A DNA stretch of 64,000 bases, taken from the NCBI GenBank assembly GCA_014898425.1, contig RCSZ01000016.1, forward strand, positions 1,364,001 to 1,428,000, given 5' to 3'. The position numbers and the translations under genes were made by a program. The notes under the pieces were generated by a model, which worked only from the letters and a program-made list of their open reading frames with translations, was not told the DNA's origin and did no database searches. This stretch comes from Botryotinia globosa. Taxonomy: Eukaryota; Ascomycota; Leotiomycetes; Helotiales; Sclerotiniaceae. Shown piece after piece: positions 1-11,600 of the stretch (position 1 is its first letter; every line of letters starts with the position of its first letter).

Positions 1-986
1 CTACACAGTCTGCACACTCTACAACGCATCCTACAATGTTAACATTAATTTCGAAGAAGGAATTCAAACTGTCGCGTCCAAATCCCTCTCTGTCCTTAAC
101 TCAGTCCCTTATCCCGATATCAACACTCCCCTCTCCAACTCCCTCATGGTCCAACATGCATACTCAGCTTACATGTGGTCAATTGCCGATTTGATGGTTG
201 GCACAATGGGTATTTTCCAAGCTGTTCCTTCAACCCCCGGTCTTCCTATTACATACTTCTCAGAAATCACAACGCAGATCGCTCATACATCTTTACTTGG
301 TAGCTCGGACTTGGACGCGTTTTTTGAAAGAAAGAGTAATGATCCTTTGGGGAAAAATAGCACGGCGGTTAGTGATCAGAGAGCACAGGACATCAGTTTA
401 GCGGGAAATGCGACTCTGGAAGAGTTGGTGGAGGAATTGGCCTGGAATATTACGTGTGGATTTTTGAATAGTGATTTACTGTCGTATGTTTTCCATTTCG
501 TCATTCTCATCAGACTTCTATCAGAGGGAAGAAATGCTAACCAACATACACAGCCCTTCTGTGAATACTTCAGTCCTCTCCACAACCTCCATAAACATCT
601 ACGCCTACCATTCCTCAACTCTTCTCGTCTCCTACGGAATAGCAATATTCGTAGCGCTTATCGCGAATTCTCTGGGCGCATACGCATATCATATCAACGG
701 ACGTTCGCATAACAAAAGTTTCTCGGCCATCCTGGCAGCGACGAGGGATAGTGAGTTTGGAAGACTGTTACCTGGAGGAGTGAGAGGGAAAATCCCATTA
801 CCGGATTGGGTGTTGGAGACGCAGTTAAGGTTTGTGGATGTGGATGGTGGTGGAGTTGATGAGGGTGGGATGGGGGGGAAGAAAGGGGGAGGGAGAGAGT
901 TTAGAGTCATGGGGATGAGGAAAGGGTACGAAGCCAGAACGGGAAATGACCCGGGGGGGTGTTTACGGAGGGGTGATGGATTATGA
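1..986 (+). CDS. Membrane protein, 3' end only (partial)
   Basis: Only the C-terminal part is present; the frame is open from base 2, so the gene begins before the window. Exon 1 runs to 470 and exon 2 from 514 to the TGA at 984-986. The 43-bp intron 471-513 (GTGATT..CAG) is the only one I find that restores the frame into the hydrophobic segment. The extracellular-looking part carries N-glycosylation sequons (NAS, NST, NAT, NIT). It is followed by one strong membrane segment (around VSYGIAIFVALIANSLGAY) and a cytoplasmic tail beginning SHNKSFSAILAATRD, which ends in Gly-rich low-complexity sequence. This pattern resembles a widespread group of uncharacterised fungal plasma-membrane proteins with a large loop and a last TM helix near the C-terminus. 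Function unknown. The weak donor site is the least certain part of the model. Confidence 0.7.
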
Positions 987-1666
987 TTCGGGATTGATAT
1001 GCACGGCGATTTGAAATTTGGACTTTGAAGTTTTTTCAGCAAGGAGTTGCGGTTGGGAGGTGAAAATTTTATGTACAGTATCCTGGGGTCTTTGATACTT
1101 ACATAGGTGCTATAGGAGTTCATATCTGAATCGTCTAGACACATGGATAGATTTACTTGAAGTTATATAATGATTCCCATGCACTGATTCTTCGTACTCT
1201 TGTCAATTTTGGTCAGTATTCATTATCATATGTCACTTGCGAATAGCCCAATATCCCGAATCATGTCAGATCACATCACATTACAATATAAAATCCAACT
1301 CAACCACCACAACCATCTATCTCACTCACAATATCCTAAATTTTTCAATCCAATTCAGTTCTATTCCATTCTCTTCCATTGGATAAACTCCCTTTCAACA
1401 ATACTACATAAATACCCACCCCAATGTCCTCTTACCAAATAACGCAATGTCTCCGGTCTGCTGGCCTGGTTTCGTGAAATGTAACATCTGACATCTTTCT
1501 GAAATTCTCAAGTATGGTAGTATGGGGGTAAGGTAAGATAATCTTGATGGGTTGAATTGGGTTGTGTTGAGTTGAGTTTGGTGGCTTGGAGAGGGATGGT
1601 GTTTTTCAAATTTTAGAATATGAAGGGTTTTTTGGAGATGGAGATGGAGATGATTCCATCATTTAT
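987..1666. other. Intergenic, no gene seen
   Basis: This is the convergent 3' space between the membrane-protein gene and the minus-strand gene that ends at 1925. It is rich in C and T on the plus strand. I see no coding frame with support. Confidence 0.6.
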
Positions 1667-1732
1667 TCAAAGTAATCCTTCCTTCTTTAAAATCGCCTCT
1701 TGAGTAAAATGTTTGGTATCTTGATTAAATTC
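1667..1732 (-). pseudogene. Diverged copy of the C-terminal coding segment of the neighbouring gene (possible alternative last exon)
   Basis: Read on the minus strand, 1732 to 1667 encodes 21 residues and a TGA. It aligns without gaps to the last 21 codons of the gene ending at 1925: this copy ends QEAILKKEGLL, the gene QEEILRREGLL. Eleven of 21 residues are identical and most other changes are conservative (D/N, E/Q, R/K, S/T). The similarity continues past the stop into an ATTCAAAGTAATCCTTCC-like stretch on the plus strand, so the 3' UTR start was copied too. The first codon is preceded directly by an AG in TTAG context, which could act as a splice acceptor. The copy may be a relic of partial gene duplication or an alternative terminal exon. 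I did not find a clear donor that would feed it. Confidence 0.6.
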
Positions 1733-1924
1733 CTAATTCTAATCCTAGTAATTCAAGTTTCTTCAATCTAATATCTTCAAAGAATATTATCATTTATTCA
1801 ATCTTTAATCTTCAATCTTTAATCTCCAACCGTCAAAACTCTTGGAAATTTTTGGGGATGTAATGAAAATGGAGAAGAGAATGGAAATGAACAAGAAATG
1901 AAAATCCATCTATCATTCATTCAT

Positions 1925-4087
1925 TCAAAGTAATCCTTCCCTCCTCAAAATTTCCTCCTGGGAAAGCTGTCTCGCATCCTCATCAAATTCCTCTTCTCTC
2001 TCCTCCTCAAAATCTCCCTCTCCCTCTCCCTCTCCTTCTTCCTCTTCCTCTTCCTCTCCAAACCCCTCTTCAATCGGACTCAAAAGCGTAGCTCTCATTC
2101 CTTCTCTCTCACCTCCCCCATTCACATCCACATTCGCAACATATCCCATTACCTCCACCTCCCCCTCCCCATCCTCAAACCCATCCACCGCATGCGTAAT
2201 CGGACACTTTGGTCCTCCTAAAATATTCTCCGTATCGTCGAATACGAACCAGCGAGCGCCGATCCCCGCACTGCTGGTTTCTTCTTGTGCCCAGCCGCCG
2301 TCGATGTAGTCGGGATGGGGTTCGCCATTTGCGCCCCAGACGTAGGAATCCTCATCATCGTCATCATCTTCATCTTCATCATTCCCGTCATCCTCAGTAT
2401 CATCATCTCCCTGATCATCTCCCTCTTCATTTTCATTTTCATTTTGATCCTCAGCCTTCCCCACTCCCTCCCCCTCCCCCCCCTCCTCCTCCCCATCCCT
2501 CCACCCCCTCACCCTCTGAATAACCTCAAAATCACTCACCAACTCCTCCAAAAACCCATCGATCTCGTCGTTTTTCAACAAATCTTCCTTGCGTGTTGGT
2601 GGAAGCGTAGCCCGGATTTCATCTAGAGAGGCAGTGCTGTACCATCCGACGGGCTTTTTTGTGAGGTCGCGCACGGGGAAGGGGATTGCGGGAATGTGGT
2701 GTGGAGTGGAGAGGGAGGAGGAGCGTAGGGGGCGGGTGAAGAGGTGAGGGGGGGTTGGGAGGGATGGGAGTTTTCCTCTTTGTATGGCGCTTAGGATGCG
2801 TGGGGTTTCGGATCCTGGGGAGTGCGAGGGGGAGTGTGAGGTGGAGGTGGAGGTGTGGGGTTTTTGGCTGATGGATTGAGATTGAGATTGCAATGGGGTG
2901 CTACCGGTATCTTTACCATCACCAGCACCAGCAAAATGGGATTGCAAAGGAGCACGAACAGTAGAAGCAGAAGCGCTCGAAACAAAAGGTAAATCCTCAC
3001 TCTTCACCCCCATCTCCCTCAACATCTGCTGGATTTCCTCAGGTGTCTTCTTCACCATTCCCACGGGCGCACCAATCTGCATTTCTCTTCCTGATCCTAT
3101 CTTTCCATTTTTCGCATCCCTCGAAAATGCACCCGGCATCGTGGGGAAACTCGTGAATCCGAAAGATGATGAAGAGGAGGAAGGTGCGGTTTTGGGTCTT
3201 GTGGGTTCGTCTGCTGATGCGGTTGAAGTGGAGAGTGAGGAAGATCCAGATCCAGCACCAAAAAGCGTAGAATGGGAAGATTTTTTTCGAAGAAGTAAAC
3301 TGGGTTTCGGGGAGATACTGTGGGTGTGTGTGCGCAGGATCGAAAATGCCTTTTGCATTTTTTGATGTGCGGAAGTGAGGTTGAAGCGGTGTTTGCGAGG
3401 GGTTTCGGTGGGGAGAGAGGAGGAGGGGATGGAGGAGGATTGGGAGGGATGGGAGGAGGTAAGTGAGAGGTTGTCGGTTTCGTGCGCGAATGTTACGTGC
3501 CGGAGACCGCTGGGGCGAACCGAATTGAAGAGGGTGGATGAGGAGGAGGGAATGGTGGGGATGGGTGGTGGGGGGGTTGACGGGTGAGGAGGCATTGTGG
3601 GGAGAACTCGAGAATAGCGATCTGTGCGACTGATTGCGCCGTTGCGATTGGAGGTGTGTTCTTGTAGTTCGGAGATGGGAGAGATGGTTGATGGAGTTGA
3701 TAGATCGGGAGAGGTGGCGGAGCGAGAAAGTTGGGGGGGAGCCATGGTGAGTTGAGGGTGGTGGGATAGAGAGGTGGGAGAAAGTGGGGGGATTGTATGG
3801 TGTGGGATTCGTGGGGTTAAGGTAGAGCGCGGGTCGGGGATTGTATTGGCCGGGTAGTGAATATCGTCGAGGTTGCCGTCTAATGAGGCGCGGAACACGG
3901 GGTCTTCGTTCAGTTCGGGGACTGAGATGGGGAGGTTGTGTCCGGCTCGGTAGGATAATGGAGGAGGTGGTCTGGAAGGAGATGGAAGAGGAGGGAGAGG
4001 GCGGGAGAAATCTAATGAGATGTTAGTGGATTTGAAGAGGTAATTGCGCAGGTGGAATTGGTTACTTGGAGAATTGGGAGAGTACAT
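1925..4087 (-). CDS. Pro/Ser-rich protein with acidic C-terminal half, function unknown
   Basis: Single open frame of 720 codons starting at ATG 4087. The N-terminal half is dominated by Pro, Ser and His, with polyproline runs (RPLPPLPSPSRPPPPL), as in scaffold or cytoskeleton-associated proteins. A middle block (about residues 330-360) reads KKTPEEIQQMLREMGVK and is likely helical. Around residues 485-540 is the most ordered part, with KPVGWYSTASLDEIRATLPP followed by a predicted helix. Then come long Asp/Glu runs (about 550-600 and 680-705) and a conserved-looking end, SQEEILRREGLL. I recognise no enzyme motif, membrane segment or signal peptide. A degenerate copy of the last 21 codons lies about 200 bp downstream, and the upstream region holds stem-loop repeats. 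Coding is supported by length and by that copy. Confidence 0.75.
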   Translation of the reverse strand: MYSPNSPSNQFHLRNYLFKSTNISLDFSRPLPPLPSPSRPPPPLSYRAGHNLPISVPELNEDPVFRASLDGNLDDIHYPANTIPDPRSTLTPRIPHHTIPPLSPTSLSHHPQLTMAPPQLSRSATSPDLSTPSTISPISELQEHTSNRNGAISRTDRYSRVLPTMPPHPSTPPPPIPTIPSSSSTLFNSVRPSGLRHVTFAHETDNLSLTSSHPSQSSSIPSSSLPTETPRKHRFNLTSAHQKMQKAFSILRTHTHSISPKPSLLLRKKSSHSTLFGAGSGSSSLSTSTASADEPTRPKTAPSSSSSSFGFTSFPTMPGAFSRDAKNGKIGSGREMQIGAPVGMVKKTPEEIQQMLREMGVKSEDLPFVSSASASTVRAPLQSHFAGAGDGKDTGSTPLQSQSQSISQKPHTSTSTSHSPSHSPGSETPRILSAIQRGKLPSLPTPPHLFTRPLRSSSLSTPHHIPAIPFPVRDLTKKPVGWYSTASLDEIRATLPPTRKEDLLKNDEIDGFLEELVSDFEVIQRVRGWRDGEEEGGEGEGVGKAEDQNENENEEGDDQGDDDTEDDGNDEDEDDDDDEDSYVWGANGEPHPDYIDGGWAQEETSSAGIGARWFVFDDTENILGGPKCPITHAVDGFEDGEGEVEVMGYVANVDVNGGGEREGMRATLLSPIEEGFGEEEEEEEGEGEGEGDFEEEREEEFDEDARQLSQEEILRREGLL

Positions 4088-4129
4088 TTTTCTGTTTTAG
4101 CAAGTTAGTATTTGGATCAAGTTAGATAG

Positions 4130-4620
4130 TCAAATGCTCTCGTCGAAGTATGATAAGCTTGGAGAATCCGATCAGAAATTGAGAACAGTAAAGGCTAACA
4201 GAACTCTTTGTTTACTTGTGCAAGTAGTAGACGACTTTCAATAAGAGAGGACATATTGACACAACTCTCGTCGAAGAGTAATAGATAACCAGAGTTAGAG
4301 AACAAGATAACACAAAGCTAAAGGCCTCGAGATATCCATATACCTCTACGAAGAGTAGAGAATCTGAAGATCAAACCTTAACAATAGAACTACTATCGTC
4401 GAAGCACGACAAGCCGAAAAAGTCCAAATATCTCATAGAATGATGATAAACATGAGAAATCGCTTTCTATTGAACAAGTGTAAGAAAATTCAAGGAACTG
4501 AAAGTATATTGGAACTACTATCATCGAGTTGTGATGAGCCAGAGAAACTATGAGTTGAATAACAGGCATAAGTAACCATGATACCTTCATCAAAACATAG
4601 TAGGCTGAAAGACCAAACCT
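4130..4620. repeat. Degenerate dispersed stem-loop repeats upstream of the 1925-4087 gene
   Basis: About six copies of a short element occur near 4140, 4267, 4346, 4395, 4520 and 4586. The best copies read TCGTCGAAGCACGACAAGCC (near 4395) and TCATCGAGTTGTGATGAGCC (near 4520). The others match in part, for example TCGTCGAAG-TATGATAAGC. Most are preceded by a pyrimidine-rich ACTACT or ACTCT. The central part can fold: TCATC pairs with GATGA, TCGT with ACGA. The bases differ but pairing is often kept. Spacing is irregular (about 50-127 bp). The block lies in the promoter or 5' UTR region of the minus-strand gene. Confidence 0.5.
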
Positions 4621-6947
4621 ATAAATATCAATTCAAACAAGACACATAATCTTCCGCCTGTTCCTAGACTAATATGAAGATTGTGAGATATAACAGAGAA
4701 GAGATACATAACAATAAATGAACCTCAAAGTCTTTTGATAGCATATACCCAAAGTACTAATAAAAAAAATAGCACAAGCTCACCCAGTAAATAATCACCA
4801 GATCACCAAAACAACCCCAAACAACAAGATATATCAGTCCCTAAAGACTGACAAGAAGCCAAAATAAGGAGCAAGCTAATGCAATAGAAGTTGTTGATAG
4901 AATTTGTTGTTGTCGTTGTAATTGCTTAAGAAAAACGAAAGGAAATCTTCCCCACAATATTCCCACCGTTAAGGTTATCTGAAGGGTAAAAGCGGCTGAG
5001 CACTGGCTGAATCAAGACTGAGGTTTAGGTAATTAGAATTGATTATTTAGTTTCCAACACTGGATTCTGATTGGGATATTGGGTTTGGGTAGCGAAAACA
5101 GGAAATGAGTGAGTTTACAAGGACTAGAGGTTATTATTTAATGATTAGATGATTGAGTATTTATGAGAATGATTGATTAGAGATTCTACAGCTATTTTGA
5201 GTGTAACCAAGGTTCTAAAAAGTTGTTTTTCATTGTTTGGAAAGACGGTTGACATAGTTGTTTGTTTTCTTCAACTTGACAACTCGGGTAATGTGATCAC
5301 GTGTAAGGGGTAGAATTCTGGACTTTGTTGTCACTTATCAAAATCATAGCAAGTTTATATCAGAACTGGTCGTTCCATTGAGTAACCATATATTTTCTTT
5401 TGTGAATTCTTCACTTCTTCAAATGGGATGTAAAGTATATAGGGTTATATTTCAGATGTGGCAAATGTGTAAGTGGAAAACAGCTTTTGAAAATAACGGA
5501 ACTATTCAAATGAAGTGGATTGGAATTGGAGAGGAATGAGCAAGTGGTGAGGTTGCAATTCATCATCAAATCAACTAAAATGATCCATGTAAGAAAAATC
5601 AATGTCACCAATACACATGATGACCCGATCAAAATTTGTTGAAATTACACCAAAGCCATACCCAGGAGCATAGAAGCAATGGGCTTTGACTGAATAGATG
5701 TATTGACTTAACATTGATTCTCACTCTGCGTAACTATTAAGCTAAAGTCAAAGACAAAAGCTCAGTTTCAATATTGAGTCTCATGAAGCATGAATACTCC
5801 GTTTCGAACAGTGTAAATAAAATGACCTGGAGTGTTAAAATCTGCATAGCACTATAATCTCACGCTTCCGATGCTAGTTATGATCCCTCCAGATAACAGT
5901 ATTGAGAAAATCCTCCTTGAATTAAAGTTTTTGAACTATCCTAACTAATCCTCGCGCATCAACCATGAATCACCCCTTAGTGACAATACTCCCAAATGTA
6001 TTGCAAATGCGCATAAAATTTGATGATACATCATTTTCCCTAAGCCACAATCCTTCATTCCAAAGCGCAAAAATATCAATATGCTCTATTCACGTCAGAC
6101 CCGACTCACAAAAGGGTAACCTCTCATCTCACGGATTACATCAATAGAAAAATTCAATCTCTCAATCTCCAAATGATATATTGATTGGATGAGCACATTT
6201 CCGCCATCTTTTATGACAGGAATATTCTGGCATACTCGTTGTATTTTCCAACAATTTTTTACGTGCAAGACTCTACCGCCTCTAGAGTCGCCATTTACCG
6301 GGAATTTTGATGTCGTATTGAATTTTCAATAACCTAGTTCTATTTCTCTTTTCTCTGACCAGGGTTCTTAATAAGTATGAGAATCAACGTCTCCGCTTAA
6401 TTTTCTTGAGAAATCACAACAAGAATGAGTGAGTTCTTTTGATATACCAGAGAGCACATGTGGTTGTCCCTTGGATGCTACCTATGTTCGTTTATGAGTA
6501 TGGTACTAGCTATAGGAGGAGGATGATTGTATTGTGATTCGCTGTGTGGATGGTTATAGATGTAGAGGCTATAATGAGGAGGAATGTGATTGTATATTAG
6601 ACCTCAAAGTTTCGGATATGTGTGTCATTCGTAAGGAAGGTTAGTAATATTTAAGACATCAAGTGCAAACCCTCGTTAACCTGGTTCTAGCAACTCTGGA
6701 GATCTAGTAGGAGGTGTTATACCTGAACCAACATCTTTAAAGCTTTCCGATTTGATGTATTCGGAATAGTAGCGCAATCCTCAAAATGATAATAAATTTA
6801 ATGAGACATGTAATCATCTAACTAACTCGAAGATAAATTGCAAAGATTGCGGTTGGCAAGCTGTAGACAGTATAAGAAATCGCCCATTTACCCTTACATC
6901 ACGAAAAGTTTCTCCAAGCATTGACATAACGAATCCCAAGTATTCCC
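4621..6947. other. Intergenic, no gene seen
   Basis: AT-rich stretch of about 2.3 kb. The few open frames are short, lack splice partners and show no recognisable motif. Nothing is annotated here. Confidence 0.55.
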
Positions 6948-8288
6948 TCAAACCAAAAAAATATCCCTCGTCGCCCTATTCCTATCCTTCACATCCTCGA
7001 CCAAAAACTCCACTCTCGGCCCTATAGATTCATGATTCCATTCCTCACCCCCATCTTCTTCCCACTCCTCTCCCGCCCCCGTACCTTTCCATCCAAAAGG
7101 TACTAATCCATGTATTCCCCACTGCAACCAATTTGTACCCGTGCCCGGTCCAGTCCCACGAAGTCCCATTCCTCCATTAACCAGCGGTTGGAAGAACTGT
7201 TCTTGAGCATTGATCATCATATATTCCCTCCCATCTTGTACATGCGCTCCTTGATTATGAAAGCGGTCTTTGTAAGTTTCAAAACACTTGTTTCTGATAT
7301 ATGGTGAGGGAGTCGTAAACTTGGGAATTTTGGAGGTAGACGCTGCGGCTTGGGTGCCATGTACTTTTCCATTTCGTAGTGTTCTCTTCTCCCCCGTTTC
7401 TTCAGATACGAAAACAATCCTTCGTAGTCCACAGAAATCATTACTCAAGCCCCCCCAGCAGGAATGACGTCTCTTCACTGGAATATTAAAGCTGAACCCG
7501 ATATTTCTCAATTCTTTCCTTATATCCGTGTCACCAAATAAAAGACGAAGCGCAGCATTTACCGGAAACAAAAGGTTTGAGCAAGGCTGACAAAACTGTG
7601 GCTCGAATAAATCATAATTTTCCAAATCTGCATGTGTATCTGATACTGGGAAATGTTGATTCCCCGTTTTGTCAAAAATGCCATGACTTGTAAAATATAC
7701 GATATCCTTCTTGAGATTAATGTAGATGCCTGTTGCTTCGTCACCGTGCGTGGAGGGTACACTGAGTCGAACGCCCATGGATTTGATCTTATCTTGATGA
7801 CCAGATTCGTTGGACATGCTCACAAGCTCATAGATAGGCAGAGCTAGTGAGCGAGAGATGGAACAGACATGTAATAGCGGAGGTATGACAGAAATGGGTG
7901 TCAGAAAGAGAGGGGTCTTATTTTTCCTATCGTTATACCTTTGACTCGAGCAACCAGGCGTCCAATAAACAATAATTGGTATGATACGCGATTCATCAGT
8001 TGCAGAACTGACGGCAAGCTTCCAAATCTCTGTTTGAATCTCGACTGGAAGCAGGGCAAAGTGGTGAAATGCTGTGGGGGCCATGATCTGCTCCGAATTT
8101 GAGGGCAAGGTATTTTTCATGTGTAAGTTATGGCACTGGCTATAATTTTTGCTTAGCAGTCGAGTATATTCTACACTCTGTGTCGGTGGACTCCTGTGGC
8201 AACAAATTCTTCTTATTAGCGGCCTGCGCGGTCCGCGAGGAGTAGGCGGCACTGTGGATTTGCGGGCCGTCCTTTTTCGTCTTGGCAT
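6948..8288 (-). CDS. 2EXR-domain protein
   Basis: Open frame without introns, 446 residues from ATG 8288. That start gives a basic N-terminus, MPRRKRTARK; the frame stays open a little further upstream but without an ATG. A second possible start is the Met of MAPTAFHHFALLPVEIQTE. The block FHHFALLPVEIQTEIWKLAV followed by SRIIPI is the hallmark of the 2EXR family, an F-box-like fungal group with many lineage-specific copies. A following segment, IPPLLHVCSISRSLALPIYE, is the usual second conserved block. The C-terminal 100 residues are Gly/Glu-rich. Biochemical role unknown; a link to ubiquitin ligases is sometimes suggested from the F-box-like first helix and is only inference here. A related but broken copy lies at 17.9-19.1 kb. 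Confidence 0.8.
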   Translation of the reverse strand: MPRRKRTARKSTVPPTPRGPRRPLIRRICCHRSPPTQSVEYTRLLSKNYSQCHNLHMKNTLPSNSEQIMAPTAFHHFALLPVEIQTEIWKLAVSSATDESRIIPIIVYWTPGCSSQRYNDRKNKTPLFLTPISVIPPLLHVCSISRSLALPIYELVSMSNESGHQDKIKSMGVRLSVPSTHGDEATGIYINLKKDIVYFTSHGIFDKTGNQHFPVSDTHADLENYDLFEPQFCQPCSNLLFPVNAALRLLFGDTDIRKELRNIGFSFNIPVKRRHSCWGGLSNDFCGLRRIVFVSEETGEKRTLRNGKVHGTQAAASTSKIPKFTTPSPYIRNKCFETYKDRFHNQGAHVQDGREYMMINAQEQFFQPLVNGGMGLRGTGPGTGTNWLQWGIHGLVPFGWKGTGAGEEWEEDGGEEWNHESIGPRVEFLVEDVKDRNRATRDIFLV

Positions 8289-8672
8289 TGAACATTGATG
8301 GTTAATTAGTGAGAGGATAATCTGCAAGGCGATGAAGATGATAAAGAGAAAGTAAGTGTAAGCGAAGAAAATGGAGATTGTACAGTACAGGTAGGTGATT
8401 TATTTGATCCGACAAAGTTTAGCGAGAGGCACAGCCACGAAATGGAGAAACACGTGATAATATTGCAACACAGGACTGCTTTCCAACGTCAGGGAGTGAC
8501 ATCGTCCGATATCGTCGCATAAGAAGGAAGATTCTGTATCTAGGGTTTAAGAAATTCGTTTGATCTATAGACAAAAGATAAATACATGGACCCCAACTTT
8601 CAAGTAAATTCCATCATAACTCATCACATATGTTGATATAAAAGCTAGCGTTGCCTACCATTCATATTATGC
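8289..8672. other. Intergenic, no gene seen
   Basis: Short spacer holding the promoter of the 2EXR gene's neighbourhood and the 3' flank of the SYG1-type gene. No coding signal is seen. Confidence 0.5.
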
Positions 8673-11600
8673 TCAGATCGCCCTTCGACTCTTTCTCCTT
8701 CCTCCTTTGCCTTGTGCACCTCTGACTAAGCTACCTGCATCTAGACGATCTTGTGCGTCTTGCTCATCATCATCATCCTCACTACTAGTAGCGCGGTCCA
8801 TATCGACATCAGTCTCATCAGTTCCGTCCAGTTCCGTTCCATTATTTGCAGCAGGTTTCTTCTTCTTTTGAAAGTCTTGGATATGAGCATCGGCCAAAAC
8901 TTTAGTAAAAGTTCTTTGTGGACGACGGCGTGTCGAACTGGTATTGGTTTGCTGTTGTGAGAGACCACTAGTATGAGTGCGCTCTCTATCAAGTACCGAT
9001 GACATATTGTTTGTTTCAGCAGGGGTAATGGGCTGAGATTCTTCCGATTCTCCGGACTCCAAATCATATGGCAATGCGACATCGCGAAATGCTTTGAAAC
9101 GAGCGACGTTGGAGCAGTGTTCATTCTCGACACGAAATAATGTCCACATTCCTCTACGACTGATTTCGGAGAATCCGACAAAAAAGGATACGGTACTGCT
9201 GTGCTGGAGGTTGTGCGTGTATATCGAGTAAAATATCCAATTGAATCGAAGGATTGGATCGATGACCATAGCTGCATAGTACCACCAGGTACTCTTGAAT
9301 CCTCTGACGTCGCGAAGAAGTGGCTTGTTAGCTCCAGGTTGAAGTAGTGACCAATCCATCAAAAGATCCCAAGTACCTATATTAGATCAGTAAGAGATCA
9401 CGAATGATTAAGGATGTAGTACTCACTGACGTATACCGCATTCAATGCAGCAAAAAAGCTGAACACGATCAGGTTCGTTCTGTCTCTATCTATTCTGTAG
9501 ATGCTCAAAGTGACATAATATACAATGGTCATGGCATATTTACCACCATTGACTATCATATTGATTAGCATACGGATGTCCATGATATTAGATTATCTGG
9601 AGTAATTGTTTACCTAAATGCGGGAACATATTTTTGGTATCACGATAACGTCGGAAGCATTGAAGTAAACGCCATATAGCTGGCAAGGTCGAAAAAAATC
9701 CAAGAAGACGAGAGTTTGTAGAATTACATTTCGTAGGATTGTGCCAGGACGTCGCATATAGACAAAAGAAAAGCTCTATATTCTGTTCGATGCGTGAGAT
9801 TTGATTTATGATTCATTTGGCTGAGAAACTTACACTCGTTAAATAGGTAAGGGAGCAATACATGTCACCCAAGAAGAAATCTCTAAACTCTACGGGGTAT
9901 AGTCCAGCCAAAAGTAAACGCCACTATTATAGATGAGTACAAAGTGTGTGTAGTAAAATGATAATGAGAGACCTACATGAGAATAAACAAACCATTTCCG
10001 GCTTCTGTGAAAAATTATGGGGGCAGGCATGAATATTATCAGGACTGTAACGAAAATCAAAATTATGGGATAATATATAAACATTTCTGGTGTCCCATAG
10101 CCAGAGAAGTTAATCCACAAAAATAGGCCGAAGAGAAGGATTAGAAATGCTGGAAATTCGCTAAGTTGCCGCCAATCCAGATCATGCCGAGGATCGAATT
10201 CGAAAACGAATTTGTAGTTGATTTTGTGTCGGGTCCAAACACTGCAATCAAAACAGAATAACGAAAATAAATATAAACCGAGAAAATAACCACCATATAT
10301 CTGCAGCAGATAACCAGTTTGAAATCGGATCGTAGGGTCAGGGTGATCCAAGTATTCACTGCCGGAGATGATTCCCTGAATCGAAAAGACAGCACCAATT
10401 CCGATCAGCACCCCATTTCTGAATGCACTACCGGATTGGTCCATCGACTTTCCAACGGTTTTGCGCAATTTCCCAACGGCAATTTTATGATTACCCTTTT
10501 CAAAATATCGTGCGTACAAATCTTCAACCGTATGTATGTGCCCATCAAGTACATCGCTATTGACAAACCATGCTTTGCTAACCTTTTCTGTCATGAACCG
10601 AAGGGGTGGGTGCGCATTGGTTGCCTTGTCATACTTTTTGTTGATCTTACGAAACGCAGTCCGATTCAACAGAGCATAGGACTTTAGAAGTTCCATACCT
10701 CGGTAATGTTCTTGTAAAGCCAGCTTGAGTTTTCGTTTCGCGGTTCGATAGGATACATCGTTTTCGTAAGGCCGTCTTACATAATCCCGATTGCCGTTGG
10801 TTGCAACTCCATCGTTTGGGTGAGGCTTAAACTGCAAGTCAGGTGAGTTTCTCATACTAGCCAATGCCCTAGAGTTGGCTCCTGGATGTGGCCCTAGTGC
10901 TGTTGCTTTTGCATTATCTACCATTCTCCCGAAAGGCGCCAGCCAAGCAATTCGATGCTCTTGAGAGGAATGCCTGTTGAGATCTTCATCTCCAGAATGC
11001 CCACGAGAAATCCTTCCCATTACTGAACGCTCATCATCTTTACGTATTGACCTTGCATGTTCTGCGTCTGCCACTTCTTGTATCCTGCGGTTTCGCATCT
11101 CATGCAACTGCTCTCTCAAAACTTGCAATCTGATACCGGCCTCATCCTCCTTGGACCTGTAGAAAGTTTCGACCTTGTCAAGCTCTTTATCCATCCAAGA
11201 AAGGAATTCTTGCTGACGGATTCGGACGTGATCAAAGGCAACCATATCGACGTCAGGACGACTGTGAGGTTTAGATAAAGGAGTGCCAACCGAGAAGATT
11301 CGCTTCAGGATCTGCTGTCCATGAATATCATGGGATTCAGCGCGCGACCCGGGGGCCCTCAGTGAAGCAAACTTAGGCCTAGTCGGACTTTCTGTTGTAC
11401 CTACTTCATATGCGCTCTGGTAGGCTGATATAGGATTTCTTTCTGGGGTTCTTGATGGTACTTCAATCTCCAGAGAATCTTTCCTACTTGTGACGGTGGA
11501 CATTATGCGCTCTGAAGATTCGAGGGAAGAATCAGCTTGTATCGCTGGATCTGGAAGTTCGAAATTGTGCATGTCCATCGCAGGAGGGGTTGGCACAAAG

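Noticed and set aside
2209..2626. Plus-strand frames of up to 113 codons inside the 1925-4087 gene
   Set aside because: They are antisense images of the Asp/Glu-rich coding region (His/Ile/Pro repeats) and have no independent support.
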